Below are positions 44,087 to 52,638 of a stretch of 64,000 bases of DNA, one piece after another (the first letter of the stretch is position 1; every line of letters starts with the position of its first letter). This stretch comes from SZUA-442 sp963753185 (GTDB lineage: Bacteria; Actinomycetota; Acidimicrobiia; Spongiisociales; UBA5794). The notes beneath the pieces were generated by a model. That model saw only the letters and a list, made by a program, of their open reading frames with translations, had not been told where the DNA came from and did not search any database. Both the position numbers and the translations under genes were made by a program. Location of the stretch: positions 1,860,001-1,924,000 of the forward strand of contig CAVWBO010000007.1 in assembly GCA_963753185.1 (NCBI GenBank), written 5' to 3'.

Positions 44087-44572
44087 GTGCCTGAGATCGA
44101 GGAAACGCCGCTTCCGGGTGTCGGAACGAGGCTCGAGTTCACTGCTGAGGACGGCAATCGCGTCGGCGTCGTCCATCACAGGAGTGGCCGCAAGGAGCTG
44201 TTCGTGTGCGCACCGGGTGATCCGGACACGGTCGTTGCGAGCCTTCGTCTCTCCGAGGACGAGGGACACGCCCTCGCCGACGTCCTCGGTGGCTCGACGG
44301 TCGTCGAGCGGCTCGACGACCTCGAGCAACGCATCGAGGGCCTTGCGATCGATTGGCTCACGGTGGAACCCGAGACGCCCTATGTGGACAGGACGATCGG
44401 TGACGCGCGGGTTCGGACCCGCACCGGAGTGTCCGTCGTCGCGGTGATACGAGAGGAAGTCGCGCATCCGGCCCCCGGACCGGATTTCACGATCCACCAA
44501 GGGGACACCATGGTCGTCGTTGGCACGTCCAAGGGCATCGACTCGGTTCGCGAGATCTTGAGCGCCGGTTAG
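44087..44572 (+). CDS. KhtT-like regulatory subunit of a cation/proton antiporter
   Basis: 161 residues. The N-terminal half (EIEETPLPGVGTRLEFTAED, then VGVVHHRSGRKELFV) matches the KhtT N-domain that contacts the antiporter; the C-terminal half is a TrkA-C (RCK-C) ligand-binding domain ending HQGDTMVVVGTSKGIDSVRE. In the family this subunit gates K+/H+ exchange in response to a nucleotide such as c-di-AMP. GTG at 44087 follows AGGAGG at good spacing. The antiporter gene begins 4 bases later. Confidence 0.85.
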   Translation: MPEIEETPLPGVGTRLEFTAEDGNRVGVVHHRSGRKELFVCAPGDPDTVVASLRLSEDEGHALADVLGGSTVVERLDDLEQRIEGLAIDWLTVEPETPYVDRTIGDARVRTRTGVSVVAVIREEVAHPAPGPDFTIHQGDTMVVVGTSKGIDSVREILSAG

Positions 44573-44576
44573 GGGA

Positions 44577-45734
44577 ATGGACCACGAGGCACTCCTCCTG
44601 GTCGAGCTCGGAGCCCTGATCCTGGCACTCGGGATCCTGGCGAGACTCGCAGGGCGCCTGTCGATCTCCCCCATCCCCCTCTACCTCCTCGGTGGGCTTG
44701 CCGCTGGCGAAGGGGGCCTCGTCCCCGTTGTCACCTCGGAGGAGTTCATCGAGGTCGGAGCCGAGCTCGGTGTGATCTTCCTGCTGCTCCTCCTCGGTCT
44801 GGAGTACTCCGCACGCGAGCTCGTCGTGGGAATGCGCTCCATTGCACCGGCAGGGCTCATGGACATCGGCCTGAACTTCACACCCGGATTCGTCGCCGGC
44901 ATCGTTCTCGGCTGGGGGCCGATTCCGAGTCTGTTCCTCGGCGGCGTCACCTACATCTCGTCGAGCGGCGTTATCGCCAAGCTGCTGAGCGACCTCGGAT
45001 GGACAGGAAACCGCGAGACACCGGTCGTTCTGTCGATCCTCGTCTTCGAAGACCTCGCCATGGCCGTCCTCCTGCCCATCCTCGGTGCGGTAGCCCTCGG
45101 TGGGAGCACGAGTGCTGCCGTCCTCAGCATCGGGATCGCGCTCGGCGTGATCGCCGGGGCCCTCACCTTCGCCTACCGGAAGGGCGATCTCCTCGGGTCC
45201 CTCGTGTTCCACCGCTCCGACGAGGTGAGCCTGCTGACGGTCTTCGGCGTGACCCTCATCGTGGCAGGTCTCGCCGAGGGGGTGAACGTGTCAGCTGCCG
45301 TCGGAGCGTTCCTCGTCGGCATCTCTCTATCGGGAGAGGCCGTCGCCAGGGCCCACTCCCTCCTGACCCCCCTGCGTGACCTGTTCGCCGCCGTCTTCTT
45401 CGTCTTCTTCGGACTGTCCACCGATCCGACCACGCTCCCTGGTGTCATCGGGGCGGCCGTCGTGCTCGCGATCGTGACCGGCGCCACCAAGATCATCGTC
45501 GGCTGGTGGGCGACTCGCCGACGCGGGATCGGCCGCGCCGGCCAGCGCCGTGCAGGTCTCGCCCTGACGGCCCGGGGCGAGTTCTCGATCATCATCGCGG
45601 GCCTCGGTGCAGGCGTCGCGGGTGCAGAGGACCTGCCTGCACTCGCCGCAGCCTACGTGCTGGTGATGGCGATCGCGGGCCCGCTCGCCGCCAGGCTCGG
45701 TGACTGGAGGCGGCCCAGCCAAGCCCCCGCGTGA
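44577..45734 (+). CDS. CPA2-family cation/proton antiporter (KhtU/KefB-like)
   Basis: 385 residues, about 12 helices. The CPA2 exchanger core is recognised by LSISPIPLYLLGGLAAGEGG, LGVIFLLLLLGLEYSARELV, TYISSSGVIAKLLSDLGW, VLSILVFEDLAMAVLLP (the transport Asp) and ALTARGEFSIIIAGLGAG. No C-terminal RCK domain is attached: that job is done by the separate upstream KhtT-like subunit. Likely ejects K+ in exchange for protons. The two genes form one transcript. Confidence 0.88.
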   Translation: MDHEALLLVELGALILALGILARLAGRLSISPIPLYLLGGLAAGEGGLVPVVTSEEFIEVGAELGVIFLLLLLGLEYSARELVVGMRSIAPAGLMDIGLNFTPGFVAGIVLGWGPIPSLFLGGVTYISSSGVIAKLLSDLGWTGNRETPVVLSILVFEDLAMAVLLPILGAVALGGSTSAAVLSIGIALGVIAGALTFAYRKGDLLGSLVFHRSDEVSLLTVFGVTLIVAGLAEGVNVSAAVGAFLVGISLSGEAVARAHSLLTPLRDLFAAVFFVFFGLSTDPTTLPGVIGAAVVLAIVTGATKIIVGWWATRRRGIGRAGQRRAGLALTARGEFSIIIAGLGAGVAGAEDLPALAAAYVLVMAIAGPLAARLGDWRRPSQAPA

Positions 45735-45808
45735 GCCTCCACGCACGGACCAGACCCACGACCATTTCTCACAGGCGTCTGAAGGCACCAAGGGTGCCAG
45801 CATCGAAC

Positions 45809-46135
45809 TCACTCGAGGGTTTCAAGCCCCCTGTCGATGTCGTATCCCAGCTCGGCAGCCAGGGGTGCCGTCGCCGCGACCACCCGAGCGCTCCCGACAA
45901 CGGGTCCCACCGCCAGCAGGGTTCCCACGACCTGCTCAGCGGTGGCACCAGATGCGAGCGCCTCACGGGCCAACCCTGCGAACGTGATCAGAGGAGCGCC
46001 GATTGCGATTGCGGCGGCGATTCGCGCGAGGGCCGCCACAGGGCTCTCCGCGGCCTGTCTCGGGAAAGCCTCCGACGTCGTCGAATGGAAGCTGTCATCG
46101 CCCTGGTGACGGTTCGGATGAAGGCTTGACGTCAC
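45809..46135 (-). CDS. Carboxymuconolactone-decarboxylase-like (CMD-fold) protein
   Basis: About 108 residues. The helical CMD fold is seen from SPVAALARIAAAIAIGAPL through ALASGATAEQVVGTLLAVGP and VVGSARVVAATAPLAAELGY. The AhpD-type CxxC pair is absent, so peroxidase activity is unlikely. Starts with GTG at 46135 after GAAGGAG. It lies 74 bases behind a LuxR/MalT regulator with a second CMD-like gene on the regulator's other side, which suggests a shared process. Substrate unknown. Confidence 0.72.
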   Translation of the reverse strand: MTSSLHPNRHQGDDSFHSTTSEAFPRQAAESPVAALARIAAAIAIGAPLITFAGLAREALASGATAEQVVGTLLAVGPVVGSARVVAATAPLAAELGYDIDRGLETLE

Positions 46136-46209
46136 GGTTGCTCCTTCCGTTCTCGGACGAATCATCGATCAACGACGGGCCGCTGTCATCGCCCGGGATG
46201 GATGACGTA

Positions 46210-48465
46210 TCAGGATCCCAGCAAGCCGAGTTCGCGGCACCGTTCGACGGCCTCGCTTCGCGACGAGACGCCGAGCTTTCGGTATATCGACATGGCCTGG
46301 GTCTTGACCGTATGGCGCGACACGTACAGCCTCTCTCCGATCTCAGGAAAGGTGAGGTGCGTCACGAGGAACGGGAGGAGACGAAGCTCGGCGGTTGTGA
46401 GGGAGGACGGTCCGACCGTCCCTGCGGGCAGGCGGGCGATGGTGTCCTGGAGCTCGAGGTGGCGCGCGGTGAGAACGCCGAGGCGGGGTCGGCGGGCGAG
46501 AATGTCCTTTGCGTCCCGCAACACCTGGCGTGCACCGGCGATGTCGGCTACCTCGACGAACGCACGTGACATCTCGAGGAGGGTGTAAACCGAAATGCCG
46601 GGAAGCGCAGCGGTGAGCAAAGGACGGATCCGCGACGCGTCGACGAGCAAGGCCCTCGCATCGGCGACATCGCCCTGGCGTGCGGAGCATCGGGCAGCCA
46701 CAACGAAGGGGAGGCACGACGATGAGGAACCAGCCAGATTGAAGGATCGCACGATCGAGACCGCCTCGGAAGCATATGCGCGGGCATCGCCGACTCTGTC
46801 CTGGTCGATCGCGATGGTCGCCCGAACGGCGAGCGAGAACGAGGCACTTGGGGGTGCCAACGTGTTGCCGGCCGTGCCGATCGCTCGTTCGAGGGCGGCG
46901 TCGGCCGCCTCGACATCTCCCGCCAAGACGTGCGCGACGCCGAGGTTCATCATTGCCGCCGGATACCACTCGCTCCACGGGTCCAAGCGTTCTGCCGCGG
47001 CCGTGGCATCCTCGACCATGGACTCGACACCACCTTCGGCGCGCATCACCCGAACGAGCCTGACCAGCGGAAGTTGAACGCTGGCAGGGTCGTCATCTGT
47101 TGCGCGATCGATCCGCTCTGCCCATTGTTCGGCGCGCACCACGTCGCCCGTGAGGGCACGACCGAGGAACCCCAACGCCGCCAGTTCCGGATCAGGTCCC
47201 GCCTCACTGGAGGACTCCAGCCACTCCAGCCATCCCAATGCCGTGTCGATCTCACCGCTCGAGTACGCAGTGCGCGCTCCCGCGGCAATCAGACGCGACG
47301 CAAACTCTCGGTCATTGGCCCTTTGTGCATGGTGGACGGCCCGACCGATCTGCTCGTGGTCGGCAAGCCAGTGCGCCGCCCTGTGGTGCAGATTCGCAAC
47401 TTCGGTCGCGTTCGTGCGCTCCAACTCCATTCTCAGGTGATCCCTGAGGATTCCGTGATAGCGGTACCACGTTCGGGTGCGATCCAGGGGGACGATGAGC
47501 AGGTTCGCCCTCTCGAGCTGCTCGAGTATGAGCGACGAACCTTCTCTCTCGAGGACGAAGTCACAAATCGGACCGCTCAGGCGCTCGAGGATCGAGGTTC
47601 GCATCAGGAAGTCCGAGCGCTCCCGCGGCAGTCTGTGAAGCAGCTCCTGGCGGAGGTAATCGGTGATGAATCGATCGTTGCGGCCCTCGTCCACAACGGT
47701 GTCGAGGGGAACTCCCGCGTTGACCGCGAGAACGATCAGATACAGAGCGACGGGCCAGCCCTCCGCTCGTGCGACGATAGGCTCCAATGCGGGCCCGGGA
47801 TCGATGCCTTCGGTGAGGAACATCTCCCTGGCCTCGTCCTCGGACATCACGAGGTCGGCCGGTCCCAACTCGTGGACCGAACCCCTCGTGCGCAGATGCG
47901 ACGTGGGCACCGGCGGCGCCGATCGCGCGCTCACGACGAGGACGATCCACGCTGGGAGTCGGATCGACAGTTCGGCGAGGACATCCCTGGCTCCCCGTGA
48001 CCTCAGGGATTCCACGTGATCGAGCATCAGGAGGCCGGGCGACTGCGCTTCTCCGAAACTCCGTGCGAGGACCTCGACGCCCCGGGTTGGTGCACCTTCC
48101 GAATCAATCCGAATAGATCCGACCGCGCCATGTGCGACCATGCCGGAGAGCTGAGCGGCCTCGAAGAGGTGCCGTACCAGGACGGCGGGATCGTTGTCGC
48201 TCGCATCGACGGTCAACCATGTCGTCGGTCGCTTGTCGTACCTGGCCCATTGGGCCATGAGGGTCGACTTCCCGTATCCCGCCGGCGCGACGATCGTCAC
48301 GACGCCGCTCTCCACGTCCCTGCGCAGGTTCTTGACGAGTCGGAGCCGCTCGACGGTTCCGCGGCGGTGCCCGGGAACGATGAACCTCGGCTCCATGGTG
48401 CTCTCCGGCTCGAGCGCGCCGCGCCCGTTCTTGGGATGCTCGGTATCTGATTCAGCGGTTCCCAC
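46210..48465 (-). CDS. LuxR-family MalT-type STAND ATPase transcription factor
   Basis: 751 residues. Walker A is TIVAPAGYGKSTLMAQWARY (residues 58-77), Walker B-like LLMLDHVESL; a middle region of TPR-like helices (about 330-680) senses an inducer in this class; the C-terminal LuxR helix-turn-helix is LTTAELRLLPFLVTHLTFPE continuing to ERLYVSRHTVKTQAMSIYRK. Such proteins oligomerise on ATP plus inducer and activate nearby promoters. Its likely targets are the two flanking CMD-like genes; the inducer is unknown. It reads in the same direction as both. Confidence 0.9.
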   Translation of the reverse strand: MGTAESDTEHPKNGRGALEPESTMEPRFIVPGHRRGTVERLRLVKNLRRDVESGVVTIVAPAGYGKSTLMAQWARYDKRPTTWLTVDASDNDPAVLVRHLFEAAQLSGMVAHGAVGSIRIDSEGAPTRGVEVLARSFGEAQSPGLLMLDHVESLRSRGARDVLAELSIRLPAWIVLVVSARSAPPVPTSHLRTRGSVHELGPADLVMSEDEAREMFLTEGIDPGPALEPIVARAEGWPVALYLIVLAVNAGVPLDTVVDEGRNDRFITDYLRQELLHRLPRERSDFLMRTSILERLSGPICDFVLEREGSSLILEQLERANLLIVPLDRTRTWYRYHGILRDHLRMELERTNATEVANLHHRAAHWLADHEQIGRAVHHAQRANDREFASRLIAAGARTAYSSGEIDTALGWLEWLESSSEAGPDPELAALGFLGRALTGDVVRAEQWAERIDRATDDDPASVQLPLVRLVRVMRAEGGVESMVEDATAAAERLDPWSEWYPAAMMNLGVAHVLAGDVEAADAALERAIGTAGNTLAPPSASFSLAVRATIAIDQDRVGDARAYASEAVSIVRSFNLAGSSSSCLPFVVAARCSARQGDVADARALLVDASRIRPLLTAALPGISVYTLLEMSRAFVEVADIAGARQVLRDAKDILARRPRLGVLTARHLELQDTIARLPAGTVGPSSLTTAELRLLPFLVTHLTFPEIGERLYVSRHTVKTQAMSIYRKLGVSSRSEAVERCRELGLLGS

Positions 48466-48529
48466 GGTGGACGAGCCTACCGGCCTCGTCAGGAGAGATT
48501 CGGAGTGGTACTCGCTGGACGACCGTGCT

Positions 48530-48889
48530 CTACGAGGGGAACGTCGTCACCCCTGCTCTGGCATGCGGGAGCGACAGGGTCTCGATGGCGAGGTCGGCGC
48601 CAACCACGCCGATGACACCTGCGACCGCAGCGATCACGGCCACCAGGGTGTCGTCGTCCGCGCCGGCAGCTCGGCACGAGTCGACCTGGGCCGAACAGAC
48701 CGACCCCGCAGGGTCGATCGCCACCGCCGCCGCGAAGCGCATCAGGCAACGCGTCAGCTCATCGAGGAGGTCACCCTCGATGGGATCGGCGCTCATCACC
48801 TGGTCGAGCGTCGTGTCGTCACCGACAACCAGCCGCCGCAAGAGGTCGAGATGTGGATGCAAGGTGCCGCCGATGGAGTCGCTCCCCAC
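48530..48889 (-). CDS. Second CMD-like protein, divergent member
   Basis: About 119 residues starting at GTG 48889 (weak ribosome site). The pattern PIEGDLLDELTRCLMRFAAA, CRAAGADDDTLVAVIAAVAG, VIGVVGADLAIETLSLP follows the CMD helices. Cysteines occur at SVCSAQVDSC but not as CxxC. It is more drifted than the copy at 45809-46135. Located 64 bases upstream of the LuxR/MalT gene and on the same strand, so the regulator may be read from this gene's promoter. Confidence 0.6.
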   Translation of the reverse strand: MGSDSIGGTLHPHLDLLRRLVVGDDTTLDQVMSADPIEGDLLDELTRCLMRFAAAVAIDPAGSVCSAQVDSCRAAGADDDTLVAVIAAVAGVIGVVGADLAIETLSLPHARAGVTTFPS

Positions 48890-48999
48890 ATGCTCTCAGC
48901 GGCGACACCTCAGGTCATCGCCCAGTAGGGATGACGCGAGCCCTACCGGTCGGTCCGAGGTCACCGTCTCGCAGCACCGATCTCGGTCGGAGCCCGACC

Positions 49000-49182
49000 T
49001 CAGCCACCCAGCGAGGCGAAGACCTCGTACACCATGAAGGCAGGCCAAAAGAGGCCCTGGAAGAAGGCGAGCACGTACTCCCAGAAGGAGTCAGCCTGCT
49101 GCCAGAAGTACACCCATGCTCCGAAGATGCCGAGGCCGTAGATGGCCCCTCCGCCGGCCGCGCCGGCGCTCGAGTCGCTCAT
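49000..49182 (-). CDS. 60-residue aromatic-rich membrane microprotein
   Basis: MSDSSAGAAGGGAIYGLGIF continues with GAWVYFWQQADSFWEYVLAF and ends GLFWPAFMVYEVFASLGG. A Gly-rich start is followed by two hydrophobic segments rich in Trp, Phe and Tyr. Similar short proteins with AIYGLG and WPAF blocks occur in many bacteria, to my recollection, without known function. ATG 49182 follows GGGGAG. It stands alone between two unrelated genes. Confidence 0.72.
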   Translation of the reverse strand: MSDSSAGAAGGGAIYGLGIFGAWVYFWQQADSFWEYVLAFFQGLFWPAFMVYEVFASLGG

Positions 49183-49356
49183 GATCTCCCCACTCGTGTC
49201 GTTCGCCTGATTCTAATCGCGAGACCTGGTGCACTCCTCGGGCACGTCCACGTGCGGCCTTCGTCACGATTCGTCCTCATGCCCTCGGAGCCTCAAGAGG
49301 GTCCATTTCCCGGTGCGATCGGGCGGCGGGCCGTTGGTTCTGGGGGGCGTACCCCC

Positions 49357-50622
49357 TCAGGGACCCAGCTTGGCAGCGGGAACGGTCAAGCCGACCTCGC
49401 TTTCCGCCCGATCGATGGTTGAGAGTGCCCGGTACGCAAAGGTCCCTGCGAGAATCGTCACGACACCACCGAGGCCGAGCGCGACACGGGGCCCGATGTG
49501 CTCGCCGATCCAACCAGCTATCGGTCCCCCGATCGGCGTCGAGCCCAGGAATGCGACAGCCCACAGGCCCATGACCCGTCCACGCATCTCAGGTGCGGCG
49601 TTGAGCTGCAAGGTGGCGTTGCCGAGGGCGAGGAAGGCGATACTCGCGGCACCGAGGAACGCCAGCGCCACCAACGAGAGAAGGTAGGTCGGTGCCGCAG
49701 CCGTCATGACTTGCAGGACGCCGAACGCCATCGCCACGAGTGCCATCGAGGCAGCGGTTCGGGAGCGACGTGAAGCTGTCAGGAGGCCACCGACGACCGC
49801 ACCCGCCCCCATGGCTGCTGTCATCGCAGCGAAGGTGCCCGCATCCCCATCGAAGGTGAACCGTGCGAACAGCGGCAGCACCACGTGGTATTCGTATGCG
49901 AACGTCCCCACCACTGCCATCATCAACAAGGGGATGAGGACGGCGCGCTCGCCCGCGGCATATCGAATGCCCTCCATCAGTTGACCGCGGCGCCGGGGCT
50001 GGGGTGCGGTTCTGGACAGATCGTGGGGTCGTATCAGGGCGAGGGCGACGAGGATCCCTCCGTACGAGAGTGCGTTGACGATGAAGCACGCACCGATGCC
50101 GACCGTCACGATCAAGGCGCCTGCGATGGCAGGACCGACGATCCTCGCTGCGTTCACCAGCACCGAGTTGAGCGACACCGCATTGGTCACCGAATCACGA
50201 CCCACCATCTCCATGATGAACGTCTGTCGTGCAGGAACGTCGATACTCGCTACCAGACCGAGGCTCCCGACGAGGACGTAGACCATCCACAGCTCGACGA
50301 CATCGGCGACCACGATGATCCCGAGGATCGCTGCCAGGAGGCCGGCGGTCGATTGCGTCACAAACAGCAGGCGGCGCTTGTCGAAGCGGTCGGCGATGAC
50401 CCCTCCCCATGGGGCGAGGAACAGCATGGGAAGGAACTGCAGCGCTGTCACAAGCCCCACGGCCGTGCCGCTCCCGGTCAGCTCGAGGACCAACCAGGAC
50501 TGGCCGATAGCCTGCATCCACGTCCCGGGAAGCGATATCGCCTGACCCAGGAAGTACCAGCGGAAGTTCCGAATCGACAAGGACGCGAAGGTGCGCTGGA
50601 ACGTCTCCGTCGCCGCCGTCAC
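49357..50622 (-). CDS. MFS exporter, EntS/MFS_3-like
   Basis: 421 residues, 12 predicted helices. Start region TFASLSIRNFRWYFLGQAIS, then IGQSWLVLELTGSGTAVGLV, the motif-A-like loop LAPWGGVIADRFDKRRLLFV and DVPARQTFIMEMVGRDSVTN; these are typical of the enterobactin-exporter-like MFS_3 group. It exports an unknown small molecule. GTG at 50622 overlaps the upstream MarR stop by 4 bases, so regulator and pump form one transcript under the palindromic operator. Confidence 0.88.
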   Translation of the reverse strand: MTAATETFQRTFASLSIRNFRWYFLGQAISLPGTWMQAIGQSWLVLELTGSGTAVGLVTALQFLPMLFLAPWGGVIADRFDKRRLLFVTQSTAGLLAAILGIIVVADVVELWMVYVLVGSLGLVASIDVPARQTFIMEMVGRDSVTNAVSLNSVLVNAARIVGPAIAGALIVTVGIGACFIVNALSYGGILVALALIRPHDLSRTAPQPRRRGQLMEGIRYAAGERAVLIPLLMMAVVGTFAYEYHVVLPLFARFTFDGDAGTFAAMTAAMGAGAVVGGLLTASRRSRTAASMALVAMAFGVLQVMTAAAPTYLLSLVALAFLGAASIAFLALGNATLQLNAAPEMRGRVMGLWAVAFLGSTPIGGPIAGWIGEHIGPRVALGLGGVVTILAGTFAYRALSTIDRAESEVGLTVPAAKLGP

Positions 50623-51071
50623 GAGTCCTCCGCCAATGCTTCAAGGAGCGACACCGCCCTCGCAATGACGTCCCGGTCCTCCCTGCTGACGGTCGAGAGC
50701 TTCGTACGGAGGAATGCGTTCCGCTCCGCTCGAGCCTCGACGAGCGCCTCCACAGCGAGGGGTGTCACCTCGACGAGCGTCGATCGAGCATCCTCGGGGT
50801 CGCTCGATCGGGTGACGAATCCGCGGGACTCGAGCCTTCCGACGATCCCGCTCAGACTCGGCGCACTGATGTTCTCGATGCGTGCGAGCTCTCCGATTCG
50901 CAGCGTGCCGTGCCGATCCAGGGATGCGAGCACGGATCGTTGCGACGGCGTCATGTCGCCCAGGGACTGCTGGCGAAGCCGACGAGCGATGCGCCCGATG
51001 ACCAAACGGAGGGCATCGGCAAGCTCCTCCTCGGAGGCATGGAGATCAGGCGCTGGCTTGTCCCTCAACAT
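50619..51071 (-). CDS. MarR-family transcriptional repressor
   Basis: 150 residues. Winged helix: MTPSQRSVLASLDRHGTLRI, GELARIENISAPSLSGIVGR (recognition helix) and LESRGFVTRSSDPEDARSTL (wing with the family's D-x-R). It likely represses its own transcript and the downstream MFS gene and releases on binding the pump's substrate. ATG at 51071 has no ribosome site; the sequence just upstream is an operator palindrome overlapping a TAGCAT -10-like hexamer, so the message may be leaderless. Confidence 0.9.
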   Translation of the reverse strand: MLRDKPAPDLHASEEELADALRLVIGRIARRLRQQSLGDMTPSQRSVLASLDRHGTLRIGELARIENISAPSLSGIVGRLESRGFVTRSSDPEDARSTLVEVTPLAVEALVEARAERNAFLRTKLSTVSREDRDVIARAVSLLEALAEDS

Positions 51072-51089
51072 CGTTAGCCATGCTAACGA
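51071..51089. promoter_or_regulatory. MarR operator overlapping the repressor's start codon
   Basis: Perfect inverted repeat TCGTTAGC-CAT-GCTAACGA: 8-base arms, 3-base spacer. The core TTAGC..GCTAA is the usual MarR-type half-site. On the minus strand it contains TAGCAT (51085-51080), a TANNNT -10, and its last base is the A of the marR ATG. Binding would block RNA polymerase and the start codon region together: tight self-control of the marR-MFS operon. Confidence 0.8.
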
Positions 51090-51373
51090 AGTCAGGCGCC
51101 CTCGACGACATCTTTCGATGACACGCTGAGCGCTCAGGTGTGCTACTCGGCGAGGCGGTTCATCATGTAAGTGTGCGCCAGGGGGAGGATGTCATCGACG
51201 ACTGCAGGGTCGTCTGCGTCCGTTCCGCCTGCGTCCGGCAGCGCTTCGTCGCCTCAGCGCCCGGCACTATCCAATCTACAGCGTGTGGGTCCTGCGCAGG
51301 TGCCGTGCCTCCAATCGTGGAAGGCGGAAGCGGCTCGCTACGGCCGATACCAGGCTTGTAGGCTCCGACCGAA
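51090..51373. other. 284 bases without a recognisable gene
   Basis: Between the marR operator and the deleted flippase gene. It must hold promoters for both sides. Short frames here lack ribosome sites and family signals. No repeat, hairpin with T-run or RNA gene was seen. Confidence 0.4.
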
Positions 51374-51877
51374 ATGTTGAGGCGGCGAATCGACGTCGTG
51401 GGGCTCGTGGCAGGGCTGCTCGTCTTCGCCCTCTTGACCCGGTCGACAACGGCTGTGGCGAACTCCGTCCCAGCGGGGGGAGCCATCGCGCTCGGCCTCA
51501 CCTACACCATGCTCTCGTCATGGGGGTTCTCGAAGTCGCGGGCAACCGTATCGATGGTGGTCACGGGGATCTGGAACAACTTCGTCAAGCTCGGCACACA
51601 GACACTCGCCGTCTTCGCGTTTGCCAGGCTGCTCACAGCCATCCCCTTGACCCCCGGCGGTGTCGGTGTCATCGAGCTCGCCCTCATTGCAGGCATCTCC
51701 CGTGACGGTGGGGACGATGCCGAGGTCGTGGCTGCCGTGTTGTTGTTCCGGCTCCTCACCTTCGTTCTCCCGATCCTCGTCGGTGCCTTCACTTACCGCT
51801 ACTGGCGGGTGAGTCGGAGCTGGCGCGACTCGGCGCCACCGCTTCCCGTCGAGCGCATGATCGGTGCCGAAGCATGA
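51374..51877 (+). pseudogene. Internally deleted lysyl-phosphatidylglycerol-synthase-type flippase
   Basis: 167 residues where this family normally has 300 or more. The first part (ANSVPAGGAIALGLTYTMLS, ATVSMVVTGIWNNFVKLGTQ) is the centre of the family's membrane domain, and the second (FARLLTAIPLTPGGVGVIEL, LLFRLLTFVLPILVGAFTYR) is its C-terminal end. They are joined at TQTLAVFAFA with the roughly 100-residue middle missing, and the N-terminus is shortened too. The frame stays open, so the deletion is in frame. Function is doubtful. Overlaps the acetolactate decarboxylase start by 4 bases. Confidence 0.72.
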
Positions 51878-52602
51878 CGGTGACGGGCCGGCGTCACCCG
51901 GTCTTCCAGTCGAGCCTCGTCGCTGCTCTGATCGACGGTGTGTATGACGGTGACCTGCGAATCGGTGACCTTCTTCGTCGCGGCAACTTCGGCCTTGGCA
52001 CGTTCAACTCGCTCGACGGGGAGATGATCGTCCTCGACGCCGTGTGCTACCGCCTCCGGGCCGACGGCACGGCGACACGCGTCGCTGATGACGAGCTCAC
52101 ACCGTTTGCCATCGTCACGGACTTCGTACCCGACATCGTGGCGGAAGTGCCCTCCGAGGCGACTCCTGCCGACCTTGCCGATCTGGTCACATCGCTCACC
52201 GGCTCCGAGAACTATCTGTACGCCGCCCGCATGACAGGGAGGTTCGCCGAGGTCGCAGTGAGGAACGTCGTACGTCAGGAACCTCCGTACCGACCGCTCG
52301 CCGAGGTGACGCGCGGGGAACCCGTTGTTCGTATGGCGCCCGTGGAGGGGGTCATGGTCGGGTTCCAGACGCCTGCCTACGAGAGGGGCATCGGCGTTCC
52401 GGGCGGCCATCTCCACTTCATCGACGACTCCAGGAGCCGCGGAGGCCATGTCCTCGACTTCGTTGTTCTGAGCGCCACGATCGAGTTGTGCCTGGGGACG
52501 GACCTCCACCTGGCGTTGCCCCTCACCGCCGACTTCCGGAATGCCGACCTCGCTCCCCCTGACCTGGATGCACAGGTCGAGGCGACCGAACGCCACACGT
52601 GA
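51874..52602 (+). CDS. budA: Alpha-acetolactate decarboxylase
   Basis: Converts acetolactate to acetoin. At 242 residues, the family segments are GNFGLGTFNSLDGEMIVLDA, SENYLYAARMTGRF, and the zinc site PGGHLHFIDDSRSRGGHVLD with its three histidines. It also has a substrate-side VGFQTPAYERGIGVPG. Acetoin formation lowers acid stress or diverts excess pyruvate. No acetolactate synthase or butanediol dehydrogenase is nearby. ATG at 51874 overlaps the flippase remnant's stop (ATGA), so it depends on that gene's transcript and perhaps its translation. Confidence 0.93.
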   Translation: MTVTGRRHPVFQSSLVAALIDGVYDGDLRIGDLLRRGNFGLGTFNSLDGEMIVLDAVCYRLRADGTATRVADDELTPFAIVTDFVPDIVAEVPSEATPADLADLVTSLTGSENYLYAARMTGRFAEVAVRNVVRQEPPYRPLAEVTRGEPVVRMAPVEGVMVGFQTPAYERGIGVPGGHLHFIDDSRSRGGHVLDFVVLSATIELCLGTDLHLALPLTADFRNADLAPPDLDAQVEATERHT

Positions 52603-52638
52603 ACAGGCCGATCTCGACGCGAGCGACAATGACCTCGG

